Source: Campylobacterales bacterium (GTDB lineage Bacteria > Campylobacterota > Campylobacteria > Campylobacterales > Sulfurimonadaceae). Taken from it: a stretch of 60,452 bases of DNA. Shown one piece after another: positions 26,188-34,654 of the stretch. The translations under genes were made by a program, and so were the position numbers. Under the pieces are notes generated by a model. The model had not been told where the DNA came from. It ran no database searches and worked only from the letters and a program-made list of their open reading frames with translations. How positions within the stretch are numbered: position 1 is the first letter of the stretch; every line of letters starts with the position of its first letter. Location of the stretch: contig JAJRQV010000089.1 in NCBI GenBank assembly GCA_024280035.1, forward strand, positions 1 to 60,452, read 5' to 3'.

Positions 26188-27378
26188 CTACTTTTTTATT
26201 CGGTTTTTAAAGTCTATATTAATACGCAGATGTAAACCTAATAAATAGGCATATGTAATCGCTTTTTTAAGTAAAAAGGCTCCATACCCCTTAACCTTAA
26301 TAAAACCAAAGATTTCACCTACCCCATATTTTCCGCCTAAAGCAACAAAAACACCTGAAATTTTTTCATCAAAAAGTTTACACGCTTTACCTCGCATACG
26401 TTGTTGAATACATTCAACTACATATTCAGCACTTTTTTCTGCTGTTTGCGCAGTGGGGGCTAAGATATTAAGATGTTTGTCATGGAGTTGAACACAGTCA
26501 CCAATGGCATACACATTAGTATATCCTTTGATATTTAACTTATTATCCACAATCAACTGATTTAATTTATTTTTTTCCCCACTAATATGCTCAATCAGTT
26601 CTGCTCCGCTAATGCCTCCTGTAAAAATCATAAAACTATAAGATAATGAGCCTGTATCTTTAAAATACAAGTGCTTACTATCAACCTTAGTAATAAAAGA
26701 ATTTGTTAAAACGTTTACCTCTAATTCAGATAATCGTTGATGCGTATTTTTAATTAGATACCTACTCATACCAGGTAAAATCGTTTCACTTGCATCAACT
26801 AAATAAATTTTAATCTCTTGGGTACGACTCCCTATAGTTTTTGCATATAACTGAAGAATATACGCCATTTCTGCGGCAATTTCTACTCCACTTAAACCTG
26901 CTCCAGCAATAACAATATTGCGTTCTTGTTGTTCTTGGTATGAAAGTTTTTGATAAATCATACTTTCAAATTTTTGCCTAAAGGAGTAGGCTTCTTTTAA
27001 ACTTTTCACACCATAAGCATTTTCTTTAAGCCCTTGTATAAAACTAAAGAAATTTGTTTTAGCCCCAACCGCAATTATAAGGTAATCATAAAATAGCTTC
27101 TCTTGCTGAAAATAGACCTCTTGCTTCTCATAATCAACCGTATTCACCTTAGCATGAATAAATTTCACCTTTACTCCAAAACCAAGACACCAGCTATTTA
27201 AGTCAACTGCTAAATCATTAATATTAAAGCGTCCCGCAATATAACCATAGGCTTCTGTTTGAAGGTAATGATAAGGGTTTTCATCAAATAAGACAATCTC
27301 AATATTAGAATCTTTGACAAGGTGTTCAACTGCACGAAGCCCACCATAACCAGCCCCTACGACAACAACTCTTACCAT
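26188..27378 (-). CDS. Type II NADH dehydrogenase-like FAD oxidoreductase
   Basis: A two-dinucleotide-binding flavoprotein: FAD motif VVVGAGYGGLRA at the N-terminus, NAD-binding motif IVIAGAGLSGVEIAAEMA near residue 155, and the C-terminal FAD contact NVYAIGDCVQL. Length (396 aa) and motifs fit NDH-2/sulfide-quinone-reductase-like enzymes, with NDH-2 favoured because the Cys pair of SQR is not evident. It would move electrons from NADH to quinone at the inner membrane without pumping protons. The ATG at 27378 is preferred over 27414 because AGGG lies 8 nt upstream and the protein then begins MVRVVVVGAG. It ends in TAG after NRIKK. Confidence 0.85.
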   Translation of the reverse strand: MVRVVVVGAGYGGLRAVEHLVKDSNIEIVLFDENPYHYLQTEAYGYIAGRFNINDLAVDLNSWCLGFGVKVKFIHAKVNTVDYEKQEVYFQQEKLFYDYLIIAVGAKTNFFSFIQGLKENAYGVKSLKEAYSFRQKFESMIYQKLSYQEQQERNIVIAGAGLSGVEIAAEMAYILQLYAKTIGSRTQEIKIYLVDASETILPGMSRYLIKNTHQRLSELEVNVLTNSFITKVDSKHLYFKDTGSLSYSFMIFTGGISGAELIEHISGEKNKLNQLIVDNKLNIKGYTNVYAIGDCVQLHDKHLNILAPTAQTAEKSAEYVVECIQQRMRGKACKLFDEKISGVFVALGGKYGVGEIFGFIKVKGYGAFLLKKAITYAYLLGLHLRINIDFKNRIKK

Positions 27379-27492
27379 AGTTTTAACCCTCATCCTTACT
27401 AATAAAAGACTCACCCATAACCATACTGAGTTCTTGTTCTAACAATAAATACTCTACCCTATAGTCTAAAACCTGTAGCTGATTTCTCTTAT

Positions 27493-27960
27493 TTAGTGCA
27501 TATCCTCAAATTTTCTCTTAGCCGCAAAAGAGTTTACTGTTAATTTAGAAAAAGCTTCTACATAATCCCAAAAGCTCTGTTTTAATTCTTCATCAACATC
27601 GGTTGCTTCAAGTGTCTCTCGCATACAACCTAACCACTCTAAGCGTGACTTATCATATATACTAAAGTCATCATGAATACGAATCATAAACTCATTGAGT
27701 TCCATTCCATCGGCTTCTTTATATACCTTAGGTCCGCCACATATTTCAATAAAAAAAAGAGTATTCTTTTCCTTAATAATATTAAACTCATCTTCGTCTT
27801 GTGGAAAAAAGTTGGCAATATCACTTTCATAAATACAGTCATAAAACCTGTACATCATCTCTTTCATTCCATCAAAGCCTAAGGCTTCGTAAAAACCTTT
27901 AGCAGGGTTGGTAAAAGGAACATCTTCGCCCTTTTGTGTTTGTGTAATATTAAATTTCAT
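27493..27960 (-). CDS. Truncated hemoglobin
   Basis: A 155-residue protein with the 2-on-2 globin pattern: FYEALGFDGMKEMMYRFYDC in helices A-B, FFIEICGGPKVYKE in helix E and MIRIHDDFSI with the probable proximal His, then WLGCM and helix H. Truncated hemoglobins bind O2 or NO and in Campylobacterota often detoxify nitric oxide or buffer oxygen. It lies 114 nt upstream of the NADH dehydrogenase-like gene and could be co-transcribed. The region before it has repeated GTTACAAATAG elements that may be regulatory. Group II or III cannot be decided here. Confidence 0.85.
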   Translation of the reverse strand: MKFNITQTQKGEDVPFTNPAKGFYEALGFDGMKEMMYRFYDCIYESDIANFFPQDEDEFNIIKEKNTLFFIEICGGPKVYKEADGMELNEFMIRIHDDFSIYDKSRLEWLGCMRETLEATDVDEELKQSFWDYVEAFSKLTVNSFAAKRKFEDMH

Positions 27961-28344
27961 TACCTGTTTTTCCTTTTACTTAATACATATGCTTAAGTAT
28001 AATAAAATAATACACACTTAGCTCTAGGAACATCCTACAAAACAGAATAATTCAGAAGCATAGATAATTAGTGTTACAAATAGTTTCATTTATTTTTAAT
28101 AACAAGGAAGGGTTATTCTAGCTACAATGAACAATAGTAAATAATGTTACAAATAGTGTCACTATTCTTTCTGGGAATAAAGAACAAGTAACTAAAAGTT
28201 ACATATAATTTTAAAACATTGGGTTTACTTATATAAAACTTTTTACTATTTTTCTAAAAACTGAAGAGCTTTTTTCACAAAGAAAGAGAGGAGTTGTAAA
28301 CTAAAGAGCTAAGCTTTAGTTTACAAGAAGAACAGAGTTTCTCT
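27961..28344. promoter_or_regulatory. 384-bp intergenic region with repeated and palindromic elements
   Basis: No coding sequence is seen. GTTACAAATAGTTTCA (28073-28088) and GTTACAAATAGTGTCA (28146-28161) differ at one base. A perfect GTAACT-AAA-AGTTAC palindrome lies at 28188-28202. These sit upstream of the truncated hemoglobin gene and could bind a CRP/FNR-type or other regulator. The right end holds the porin terminator. Confidence 0.5.
28294..28326 (-). terminator. Strong 13-bp hairpin after the porin gene
   Basis: TTGTAAACTAAAG (28294-28306) is an exact inverted match to CTTTAGTTTACAA (28314-28326) with a 7-nt loop. It starts 18 nt beyond the porin stop. On the minus strand it is followed by a pyrimidine-rich stretch, not a pure T tract, so termination is likely but not classical. 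Confidence 0.6.
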
Positions 28345-29757
28345 CTAGAAGAACCACTGTGATGTTAAACGAACCGTAGTAATATCTTCTTCTGAGGTAC
28401 CATTATCGCTAATGCTTGTACCAAAAGTCTCTTTTTGTACATACAGTCCGATTTTTGTTGTATTTCCTCTAAGGTACCAGTTAATACCAGCAATCTTAGA
28501 CTCATAATCATATCCAGCTTTGTCATCAAATCTGTCCCAGTCTTCGTATCTAATAAATGGAGCGATATAATAAAAATCAGAAAATACATATTCAGATGTT
28601 GCATACCAACCCGAAGAGTCACCTGTATTAAGTGTAGCTGCTGCAAAGTCTTCTACAACATCTTTAAACTTAAAGTACTCTGCTTGTGCAAAGAAACCAC
28701 CATAATGACCAGAAACCTCAAGATTAATTAACTCATTTTTAAGATCTTCTTTTCCGCCTGCAGTATTTTGAACTTGAATGCTATTAACAGCCCAATATCC
28801 TGCACCAACAGAGAAGTGTTTTCCTTCGCCAAAATATGTTTCTGTTCTTTTAGTCTCTTCCCAACCATCAAATGGAGAGAAACGAATCTTACCACCATAG
28901 AAAAATGTCTGCTTAGAAATTTCTCCACCTGCGGCATCATCTACAGCATTACCAAGAGCATCATCTAACTTACCTTCATAAGTAGCATCACCTGTAGCAA
29001 TCTGATAATGAATCTTTTTTTCCCAATCACCATACATTTGAACATTTGTACCACGACGGTTATGTGTAATGTACTGGGCCGCATAATCAGCAACTTTTGG
29101 ACGATCATACGCAAGCACACGTGCTGATTTAACTGTTTCTGTACGTGAAATATCAATTTTTGCACGGTAAAGTTTGAAGTTTACTAAAGAGGTGTCAAAA
29201 GGTTTTTTGATTTTAACATAAGCATCCCCAACGTTAAAGCCTTGCTCACCCTTTTGTTGGTAGTTTGCCTTATCATTACGAATATCCATTACGAATGAAG
29301 AGTGTTTGCCAAAACCAGCCGCAACTTCAAAACGTACACGACGAAGGTAAGCATCAGACTGGCTACCTGTTTGGTCAGAATCTACATTTTCAAATGAACC
29401 TTGAATACGGACACCCGCTTTTAACCACATATCTGGATTATCTTCAGGTACAAACTTCATATTAATATGTGTCTCTTGACCTAAAAGAAATTCTGGTGAT
29501 TTTGAGTTAATGATAGTAATACCATTACCTTTTGAAGCACTCGTTGATTGTACTTTTGCTTCTTCAATTTTTACATCTTGTGCTTCATTTTCAGAATAAA
29601 CTGTTTTGGCATCTACGAAATCGCCCATTGCAACACGACCTGCACCTTCTTTTGTAAATACTTGACCTGTAGCAGGGTCTTGGTATAAAGTTAATGCACT
29701 TAGGCTCGTTGAAGCCAATGCTAAAGTTGTTAAAATACTTAAAGTAGTAATTTTCAT
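28345..29757 (-). CDS. Outer-membrane porin (OprO/OprP-like)
   Basis: A 470-residue protein with a signal peptide ending near LSA, then a periplasmic segment and a large antiparallel barrel rich in Tyr, Trp and Gly, finishing TVRLTSQWFF with the terminal Phe of BAM substrates. The pattern MKFVPEDNPDMWLKAGVRIQ and the repeated strands (VKIKKPFDTSLVNFKLYRAK) resemble phosphate-selective porins. Substrate selectivity cannot be read from sequence. It stands alone with its own TATAAT-like promoter (near 29787) and a strong 3' hairpin, and is probably a major porin. Confidence 0.8.
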   Translation of the reverse strand: MKITTLSILTTLALASTSLSALTLYQDPATGQVFTKEGAGRVAMGDFVDAKTVYSENEAQDVKIEEAKVQSTSASKGNGITIINSKSPEFLLGQETHINMKFVPEDNPDMWLKAGVRIQGSFENVDSDQTGSQSDAYLRRVRFEVAAGFGKHSSFVMDIRNDKANYQQKGEQGFNVGDAYVKIKKPFDTSLVNFKLYRAKIDISRTETVKSARVLAYDRPKVADYAAQYITHNRRGTNVQMYGDWEKKIHYQIATGDATYEGKLDDALGNAVDDAAGGEISKQTFFYGGKIRFSPFDGWEETKRTETYFGEGKHFSVGAGYWAVNSIQVQNTAGGKEDLKNELINLEVSGHYGGFFAQAEYFKFKDVVEDFAAATLNTGDSSGWYATSEYVFSDFYYIAPFIRYEDWDRFDDKAGYDYESKIAGINWYLRGNTTKIGLYVQKETFGTSISDNGTSEEDITTVRLTSQWFF

Positions 29758-29930
29758 TCTAATCTCCCAATTAAATTGCCGAAATTATAATAAGGCTAGA
29801 TTACACAAAGGTTACAAAAAGAGTGGGCTTGTAATAAATAAAATAATTCTTACTTAAAAAAAACCTAGATAAGCCCAAGCAAAGCAGTAAACAGAACAGG
29901 AGGGGTAATGACTAAACCTACCTTCATATA

Positions 29931-31118
29931 CTACGTCCACGTAATCTTAATACCCTTTTGTGACAACACATGTAACCAAAGCAGTGTTGCTAATGAACCA
30001 ATTGGTGTCATTTTCGGTCCAAGGTTACAACCAATAATATTAGCATACGCAAGTACCTCATGCCCTGTCTGCCCAATAGCAATATCCATAATCATAATTG
30101 TTGGCATATTATTCATAAATGAACTCAAGATAGCAGACAAGAAACCTGTACCAATAACGGCTAAGGTATTACTATATGCTGCCATAGCATCTATAATCAC
30201 CGCGAGATAAGAGGTTAACCCCGCATTTTTAAGCCCATACACTACAACATAAAGCCCTATACTGAACCAAACTACTTGCCAGGGTGCTGTTTTAATAATA
30301 TGCACCGGTTCAACCGCCTTAAAATAATTGGCTAAAAGAAGAAAAAGGATAGCTCCGCCTAAGGCAAATACAGAAACAGGAAGGTTATAGGCGTCTCCAA
30401 TAAAATATCCCACCATTAAAAGTGCTAAAAAGTACCAAGACAGATGAAACATCGTCTTGTTTTTAATCACAGACTCTGGGCTCACTAAACTTTCTACATT
30501 AATACGCGAAGGAATATCTTTTCTAAAGAAAATCCATAAAACGGTAATAGAGGCAATAATACTTAAAAGGTTAGGCAAAAACATGTTTTTTGCATACTCC
30601 CAAAAACCGATATCAAAATATCCTGCGGTTACAATATTAGTAAGATTAGAAATTACTAAAGGATTCGATGCCGAATCACCAATAAAACCTCCTGCCATTA
30701 CAAAAGCAAAAACAGCAACAGGATCCATCTTAAGATGTCGCATCTGCGCAAGTAAGATAGGTGTTAAAATCAGAGCCGCTCCATCATTAGCAAAAAAAGC
30801 GGCTACTACCGCACCAAGAAGCAAGATATATACAAACATCAAGTTCCCATTTCCCTTAGAAAACAGTGCCATTTTAATCGCTGCCCATTCAAAAAAACCA
30901 ATCTCATCTAAAACCATAGATAAGATAATAATCCCAATAAAAGCAAGTGTAGCATCCCAAACAATACGTGTTACCTCAAGTACATCACCTAAAGAAACAA
31001 CCCCTAAAACAAGAGCTATAACAGCCCCAATAACTGCTGTCGTTCCAATCTGAAGTCCCTTAGGTTGCCAGATAACAAATACTAAAGTCACTAAAAAAAG
31101 CCCAAAAGCTAAAATCAT
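29931..31118 (-). CDS. arsB: Arsenite efflux permease ArsB, cut short by an in-frame TAG
   Basis: The protein closely follows ArsB: VIWQPKGLQIG near the N-terminus, FFANDGAALILTPI, SSFMNNMPTIMIMDIA and CNLGPKMTPIGSLATLLWLH. It would extrude arsenite across the inner membrane. The start at 31118 has AAGGA 7 nt upstream; the upstream ATG at 31178 would add 20 unlike residues. E. coli ArsB continues WGYYFRTGIIMTLPVLF after this point. Here the same frame reads WT, TAG (29931-29933), then YMKVGLVITPPVLF and a stop at 29865. Thus a Tyr codon seems to have become TAG, removing the last 22 residues and the final membrane helix. Third gene after arsR and arsC. Confidence 0.9.
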   Translation of the reverse strand: MILAFGLFLVTLVFVIWQPKGLQIGTTAVIGAVIALVLGVVSLGDVLEVTRIVWDATLAFIGIIILSMVLDEIGFFEWAAIKMALFSKGNGNLMFVYILLLGAVVAAFFANDGAALILTPILLAQMRHLKMDPVAVFAFVMAGGFIGDSASNPLVISNLTNIVTAGYFDIGFWEYAKNMFLPNLLSIIASITVLWIFFRKDIPSRINVESLVSPESVIKNKTMFHLSWYFLALLMVGYFIGDAYNLPVSVFALGGAILFLLLANYFKAVEPVHIIKTAPWQVVWFSIGLYVVVYGLKNAGLTSYLAVIIDAMAAYSNTLAVIGTGFLSAILSSFMNNMPTIMIMDIAIGQTGHEVLAYANIIGCNLGPKMTPIGSLATLLWLHVLSQKGIKITWT

Positions 31119-31227
31119 ATAAAATTCCTTTGTAATTTTGCAATTTATGTTGCGGGGATAATTACTTACTTCGCTCACGAAGAGATGAAGAACTAATAAG
31201 GAGAAGAAGCATCAAATCCCCCATTAC

Positions 31228-31644
31228 CTAAAAAGAGCAAAGCTCTTTTTCTACTATAGGAAGTAAAGTCGTCTCAATTTCCATCATAGTTTCTACAAAA
31301 GCCTCAGGACCTTTTCCATCAGGATCTTCAAAGCCAACATGGATGGTTTTAATCGCCTTAGGGAACATAGGACACGTCTCTTTAGCATTATCGCATACCG
31401 TTATAACAAGGTCATAATCTATATCCATTACCGTTTCAATAACCTTTGAATGGTATTCATCTCTCCACATATCATGTTCTTGAAGAAGCTCTTTAGCAAA
31501 AGGGTTTACTCTTCCACTTGCCTTAACCCCTGAGCTATATGCTTCAACACATCGGTCAAGTTTTGCATTAATCAAAGCTTCTGCAATGATAGAACGGCAC
31601 GAATTTCCCGTACATAAAATTAAAACTTTTTTCACAGTGGGCAT
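31228..31644 (-). CDS. arsC: Arsenate reductase, thioredoxin-coupled type
   Basis: A 138-residue protein of the low-molecular-weight phosphatase fold. The P-loop CTGNSCRS holds the nucleophile Cys11; Cys84 and Cys91 (VCDNAKETCP) match the redox relay Cys82/Cys89 of Staphylococcus ArsC. It reduces arsenate to arsenite for export by ArsB, with thioredoxin as electron donor, in the cytosol. It overlaps the end of arsR by 13 nt and ends in TAG after a normal C-terminus. All catalytic residues are present. Confidence 0.95.
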   Translation of the reverse strand: MPTVKKVLILCTGNSCRSIIAEALINAKLDRCVEAYSSGVKASGRVNPFAKELLQEHDMWRDEYHSKVIETVMDIDYDLVITVCDNAKETCPMFPKAIKTIHVGFEDPDGKGPEAFVETMMEIETTLLPIVEKELCSF

Positions 31645-31952
31645 CCCTCTTTTTCTGTTTTTACTAACTTAGGTAACTTAATCTCTAAATGCCGAATCTC
31701 TTCAATCGCATTAGCACGAAACTTATCTAAAGGAGATCGAATTGAATAATATGCCCAAGTCCCTTGCCTATCTACTCGCACAAAACCACCCTCTTTAAGT
31801 ATCTTAAGATGACGTGAAAGACGTGACTGAATCATATCTAAAGAGTTTTGCAGGTCACATACACATAAGGCACCATGTTCATCTAAAAAACGTAAAATAA
31901 GTAAGCGTGTCTCATCATGTAAGGCAGAAATAGTTTTTAGGTAAATTTCCAT
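31632..31952 (-). CDS. arsR: ArsR-family arsenic repressor
   Basis: A 106-residue winged-helix repressor. Cys30 and Cys32 (ALCVCDL) lie at the start of the recognition region, as in the arsenite-sensing ELCVCDL site of E. coli-type ArsR, and QSRLSRHLKILKEGGFV forms the recognition helix. It should leave its operator on binding arsenite. It heads the arsR-arsC-arsB operon, and a matching palindrome (31993-32018) lies 41 nt upstream of its start. Confidence 0.95.
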   Translation of the reverse strand: MEIYLKTISALHDETRLLILRFLDEHGALCVCDLQNSLDMIQSRLSRHLKILKEGGFVRVDRQGTWAYYSIRSPLDKFRANAIEEIRHLEIKLPKLVKTEKEGCPL

Positions 31953-31992
31953 ACTCTCCCCTTTTTTATTGAAAGTATAACCAAATATATAT

Positions 31993-32018
31993 TATACATC
32001 AAGATATATTGATGTATA
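31993..32018 (-). promoter_or_regulatory. ArsR operator
   Basis: TATACATCAA (31993-32002) and TTGATGTATA (32009-32018) form a perfect 10-bp palindrome with a 6-nt spacer. The ATCAA...TTGAT core is typical of ArsR sites. It lies just upstream of arsR. Confidence 0.8.
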
Positions 32019-32064
32019 TAAGAACAAAGAGCCTCTTCTTCCCCAAGTAAGGGACTAAGAAGGT

Positions 32065-32844
32065 TTAGAGTTTTTTATACACTTCCTGAAACTCTTCACC
32101 CTTTTCAAAGGGAGCTGATGAGCACTCTAATTCTATATTAATAACCTGTCCACTATGCGTTTTAAACTTTTTACTCAAAATAAGATTTAAGGTATCATCA
32201 AAAACTTTCTGCACCTTTTTTGAAACAGATTTTTTTGAAACAGCTATAAATTCAACCCCTATATACCTAATAATATGAACACCTACAGACTTAAGATGTT
32301 TCTCTAAAACATTACTCACAAACTTAAGTACGGTATCTCCTGCTTCATTCCCCTGTTCTCTGTTAATATCTGAAAAATTATTAACTCGTATGTGCATTAA
32401 AACACCATCATATTTTAATGCCCCTTTTGAGAGTTCATGATTAACAAGATATTTTCTATTTTTTACACCTGTTGTTTCATCAGTATAAACAGACTGCTCA
32501 AGTTCAAGAATACGCTCTTGATAAGCTTTCATCTGCGAATATGCATTTTTTAATGAGCTTGTGTCTTTTTTATCAATTGCGGTAATAGCATCTTCTGTAC
32601 TCTGTTTAATATCAGAAACATTTTGAGCCATAGCAAGAACGGTTTCATCCAAACAGCAGTAATCTTTTAACTGTTTAAAGATTAGTTTTTTAAGACCTTC
32701 ATGCCCTAAAAGATTTTCATCTGCACCAAGTGAGTTAGCATATACATCAAACATATCTAAAACAGACATATTTTGATCTTGGGAAAAACTCTTTGTCAAC
32801 TCTTTGACTAAGGAGGCTTGTGTTGTTGTTAATAATTGAGCCAT
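32065..32844 (-). CDS. GGDEF-like protein with degenerate active site
   Basis: A 259-residue soluble protein. Residues 1-105 are helical and unrecognised; then SVYTDETTGVKNRKYLV opens a diguanylate-cyclase fold, with later NNFSDINREQGNEAGDTVLK matching the FKxxND and GHxxGD regions. The signature GGDEF is replaced by YIGVEF, so the metal-binding Asp is missing and cyclase activity is unlikely. It may bind GTP or c-di-GMP, or act as a scaffold. It stands alone, 113 nt from arsR. Confidence 0.75.
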   Translation of the reverse strand: MAQLLTTTQASLVKELTKSFSQDQNMSVLDMFDVYANSLGADENLLGHEGLKKLIFKQLKDYCCLDETVLAMAQNVSDIKQSTEDAITAIDKKDTSSLKNAYSQMKAYQERILELEQSVYTDETTGVKNRKYLVNHELSKGALKYDGVLMHIRVNNFSDINREQGNEAGDTVLKFVSNVLEKHLKSVGVHIIRYIGVEFIAVSKKSVSKKVQKVFDDTLNLILSKKFKTHSGQVINIELECSSAPFEKGEEFQEVYKKL

Positions 32845-33015
32845 ATTGTGTCTTTATATGTTAATTTAAACAATAATACTGCGTAAATCTATAAAAGAAT
32901 CTTATATTTTTAAGGGGCAAGGTAGATATAAGGCAGAGAAAATATTCTTTGTATCAGGCTATAGCTTCTACCTCAAAAAATAAGGTTAACTTGAAGAAGG
33001 TCCCTTATACAAAAT

Positions 33016-33774
33016 TCAACTCTTTACATCTTTTTCTGGGCTTAAAATCCATACCCCTATCAAAGTAATTAAAACCAGTACAAAAATAATTGTATACCCT
33101 GTTGGTAAATCATAAAAATACGAGAGCACCATAGCAAGTAAGGCACTACTAGAACCCATTAACCAAGCAAAAACAAGGGGTCTTATCTTTGTTTGTACTA
33201 AACCCAGATAAGCCGGTGCAATGAGAAGTGAAAAAACTACAAGAACCCCTGAGTTTTGAACGGAAGAGCTTACCACCAAAGCAAGCATGCTAAAAAACAG
33301 CACCTCTTTTATCAGCCCCTTCACCCTAGGATAAACAAAAAACATAACCAAACTCACACTGATGTAGAGCAGAACACTTTGTAGTAAAGCTTCAGACGAA
33401 GTAAATAAAATATCTGCGGCTGATATCTGCTTAAAGAGCTCTGTTCCCTCACTACTTTGAGCAAGAATAAGCATTAAAAAAGAGATACCCAAGGCATACA
33501 AGAGCCCGATAAACGCTTCTATATGGGCAACCCTTTTGGTTGCAAAAGAGATAAGCAGTGCTGCTAAAACTGCAAAACCTAAGACCATGGGCGTTTGCCA
33601 TTGCCCATGAAGATAAGTAATACTAATTGCCATACCAATTGCCGCAATCTGCCCAATAGCAAGATCTGTAAAGATAACCCCGCGTTTAATTATCTCTAGT
33701 CCAAAGATGGAGTGAATAAACACTAAAAAGACAACCAGAATAAAAGCAGGCCAAAAGAGTTCTATTATTGACAT
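33016..33774 (-). CDS. znuB: ABC-3 family metal permease (ZnuB-like)
   Basis: A 252-residue protein with about seven or eight membrane helices and the family opening LFWPAFILVVFLVFIHSIFG, then RGVIFTDLAIGQIAAIGMA, which is the segment contacting the ATPase in ZnuB/MntB permeases. It should form the inner-membrane channel of a zinc (or manganese) importer. It overlaps the SBP gene by 10 nt. No ATP-binding subunit gene lies in the window, so the ATPase must be encoded elsewhere or shared. The gene name is by family; the metal is inferred. Confidence 0.8.
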   Translation of the reverse strand: MSIIELFWPAFILVVFLVFIHSIFGLEIIKRGVIFTDLAIGQIAAIGMAISITYLHGQWQTPMVLGFAVLAALLISFATKRVAHIEAFIGLLYALGISFLMLILAQSSEGTELFKQISAADILFTSSEALLQSVLLYISVSLVMFFVYPRVKGLIKEVLFFSMLALVVSSSVQNSGVLVVFSLLIAPAYLGLVQTKIRPLVFAWLMGSSSALLAMVLSYFYDLPTGYTIIFVLVLITLIGVWILSPEKDVKS

Positions 33775-34643
33775 ATTTTATTTGAAATGACAGTATAAAA
33801 TTTTTCTAAACTATCGGTCTTATCAACAGCACCAACATCGTGAGGCAAAATAAGAAACTTTACACCTGCTTTTTGGGCAATAAACTTAGCTGTTTTTTGA
33901 TTATGATAAACATCTTGTAAAATCATATTTACTTTTTTTGACTGGATAGTATTAATCAATGCTAAAGTATGTTTAGAACTTGGAGACACCCCAGGTAAAG
34001 GCTCTATATTTCCATAACTTTTATACTGATAACGGTTTAAAAAATAATTAAAAAGTTCATGATACTGCACCACATTTTTTTCTTTACACCCTCTCATTTT
34101 GGTATCTAAACCTTTAAGGTAGATTTTCCAGTTCTTTAGAAACTTGTCTAGATTTTCATGATAATACTCGGCATTACTTTCATCAACAGCACTTAGTTTT
34201 GAAGCAATAAGTCTTGCTGCAGGAATAACACTGTAAGGGTCAAGCATATAGTGGGGATTCCCTTGTGAATGGACATCTCCAAAGGCTCTTGACACTGTTG
34301 CTGGAATATTTTGAAGTTTTATCGCATTTGAAACATCAATAAAACCTTTTGCCCCTGGGCGTATTTTTCCATTATGTGCACCTTTTAAAAGAGGGGGTAA
34401 CCAACCCAGTTCTAAACCTGCCCCATTAATAATCAAAACATCCGCACGACGAAGTTTAGAGATAAGAGAAGGTTTTGGGACAATAAAGTGAGGGTCATAA
34501 TGGGGATTAGCCAAAACATTTACACTCACCTTATCTCCGCCCACTTTTTTAGCGATTTCACCTAAACTCGTGTATGTTGTCTGCACATTTAAACTTGCAT
34601 ATACAGAAGCTAATGTTAGCATCAAAAATAATAAAAATTTCAT
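33765..34643 (-). CDS. znuA: Zinc-type periplasmic binding protein (ZnuA-like)
   Basis: A cluster A-I (cluster 9) solute-binding protein of 292 residues with a signal peptide (MKFLLFLMLTLASVYA). Candidate ligands are His in NPHYDPHF, GNPHYMLDP and VVQYHELFNYF, plus an Asp near HDVGAVD, a mix of mostly His ligands that favours zinc. No long His-rich loop is present. It delivers metal to the permease encoded immediately downstream and follows the outer-membrane protein gene by 11 nt, suggesting one operon for metal passage across both membranes. Confidence 0.85.
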   Translation of the reverse strand: MKFLLFLMLTLASVYASLNVQTTYTSLGEIAKKVGGDKVSVNVLANPHYDPHFIVPKPSLISKLRRADVLIINGAGLELGWLPPLLKGAHNGKIRPGAKGFIDVSNAIKLQNIPATVSRAFGDVHSQGNPHYMLDPYSVIPAARLIASKLSAVDESNAEYYHENLDKFLKNWKIYLKGLDTKMRGCKEKNVVQYHELFNYFLNRYQYKSYGNIEPLPGVSPSSKHTLALINTIQSKKVNMILQDVYHNQKTAKFIAQKAGVKFLILPHDVGAVDKTDSLEKFYTVISNKICQ

Positions 34644-34654
34644 AATCTTTTTCC

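Noticed and set aside
32920-32973. AGGTAGA/TCTACCT inverted repeat between the GGDEF-like and znuB-like genes
   Set aside because: Arms are 7 bp with a 40-nt loop in an AT-rich region; no T tract or position supports a terminator or operator.
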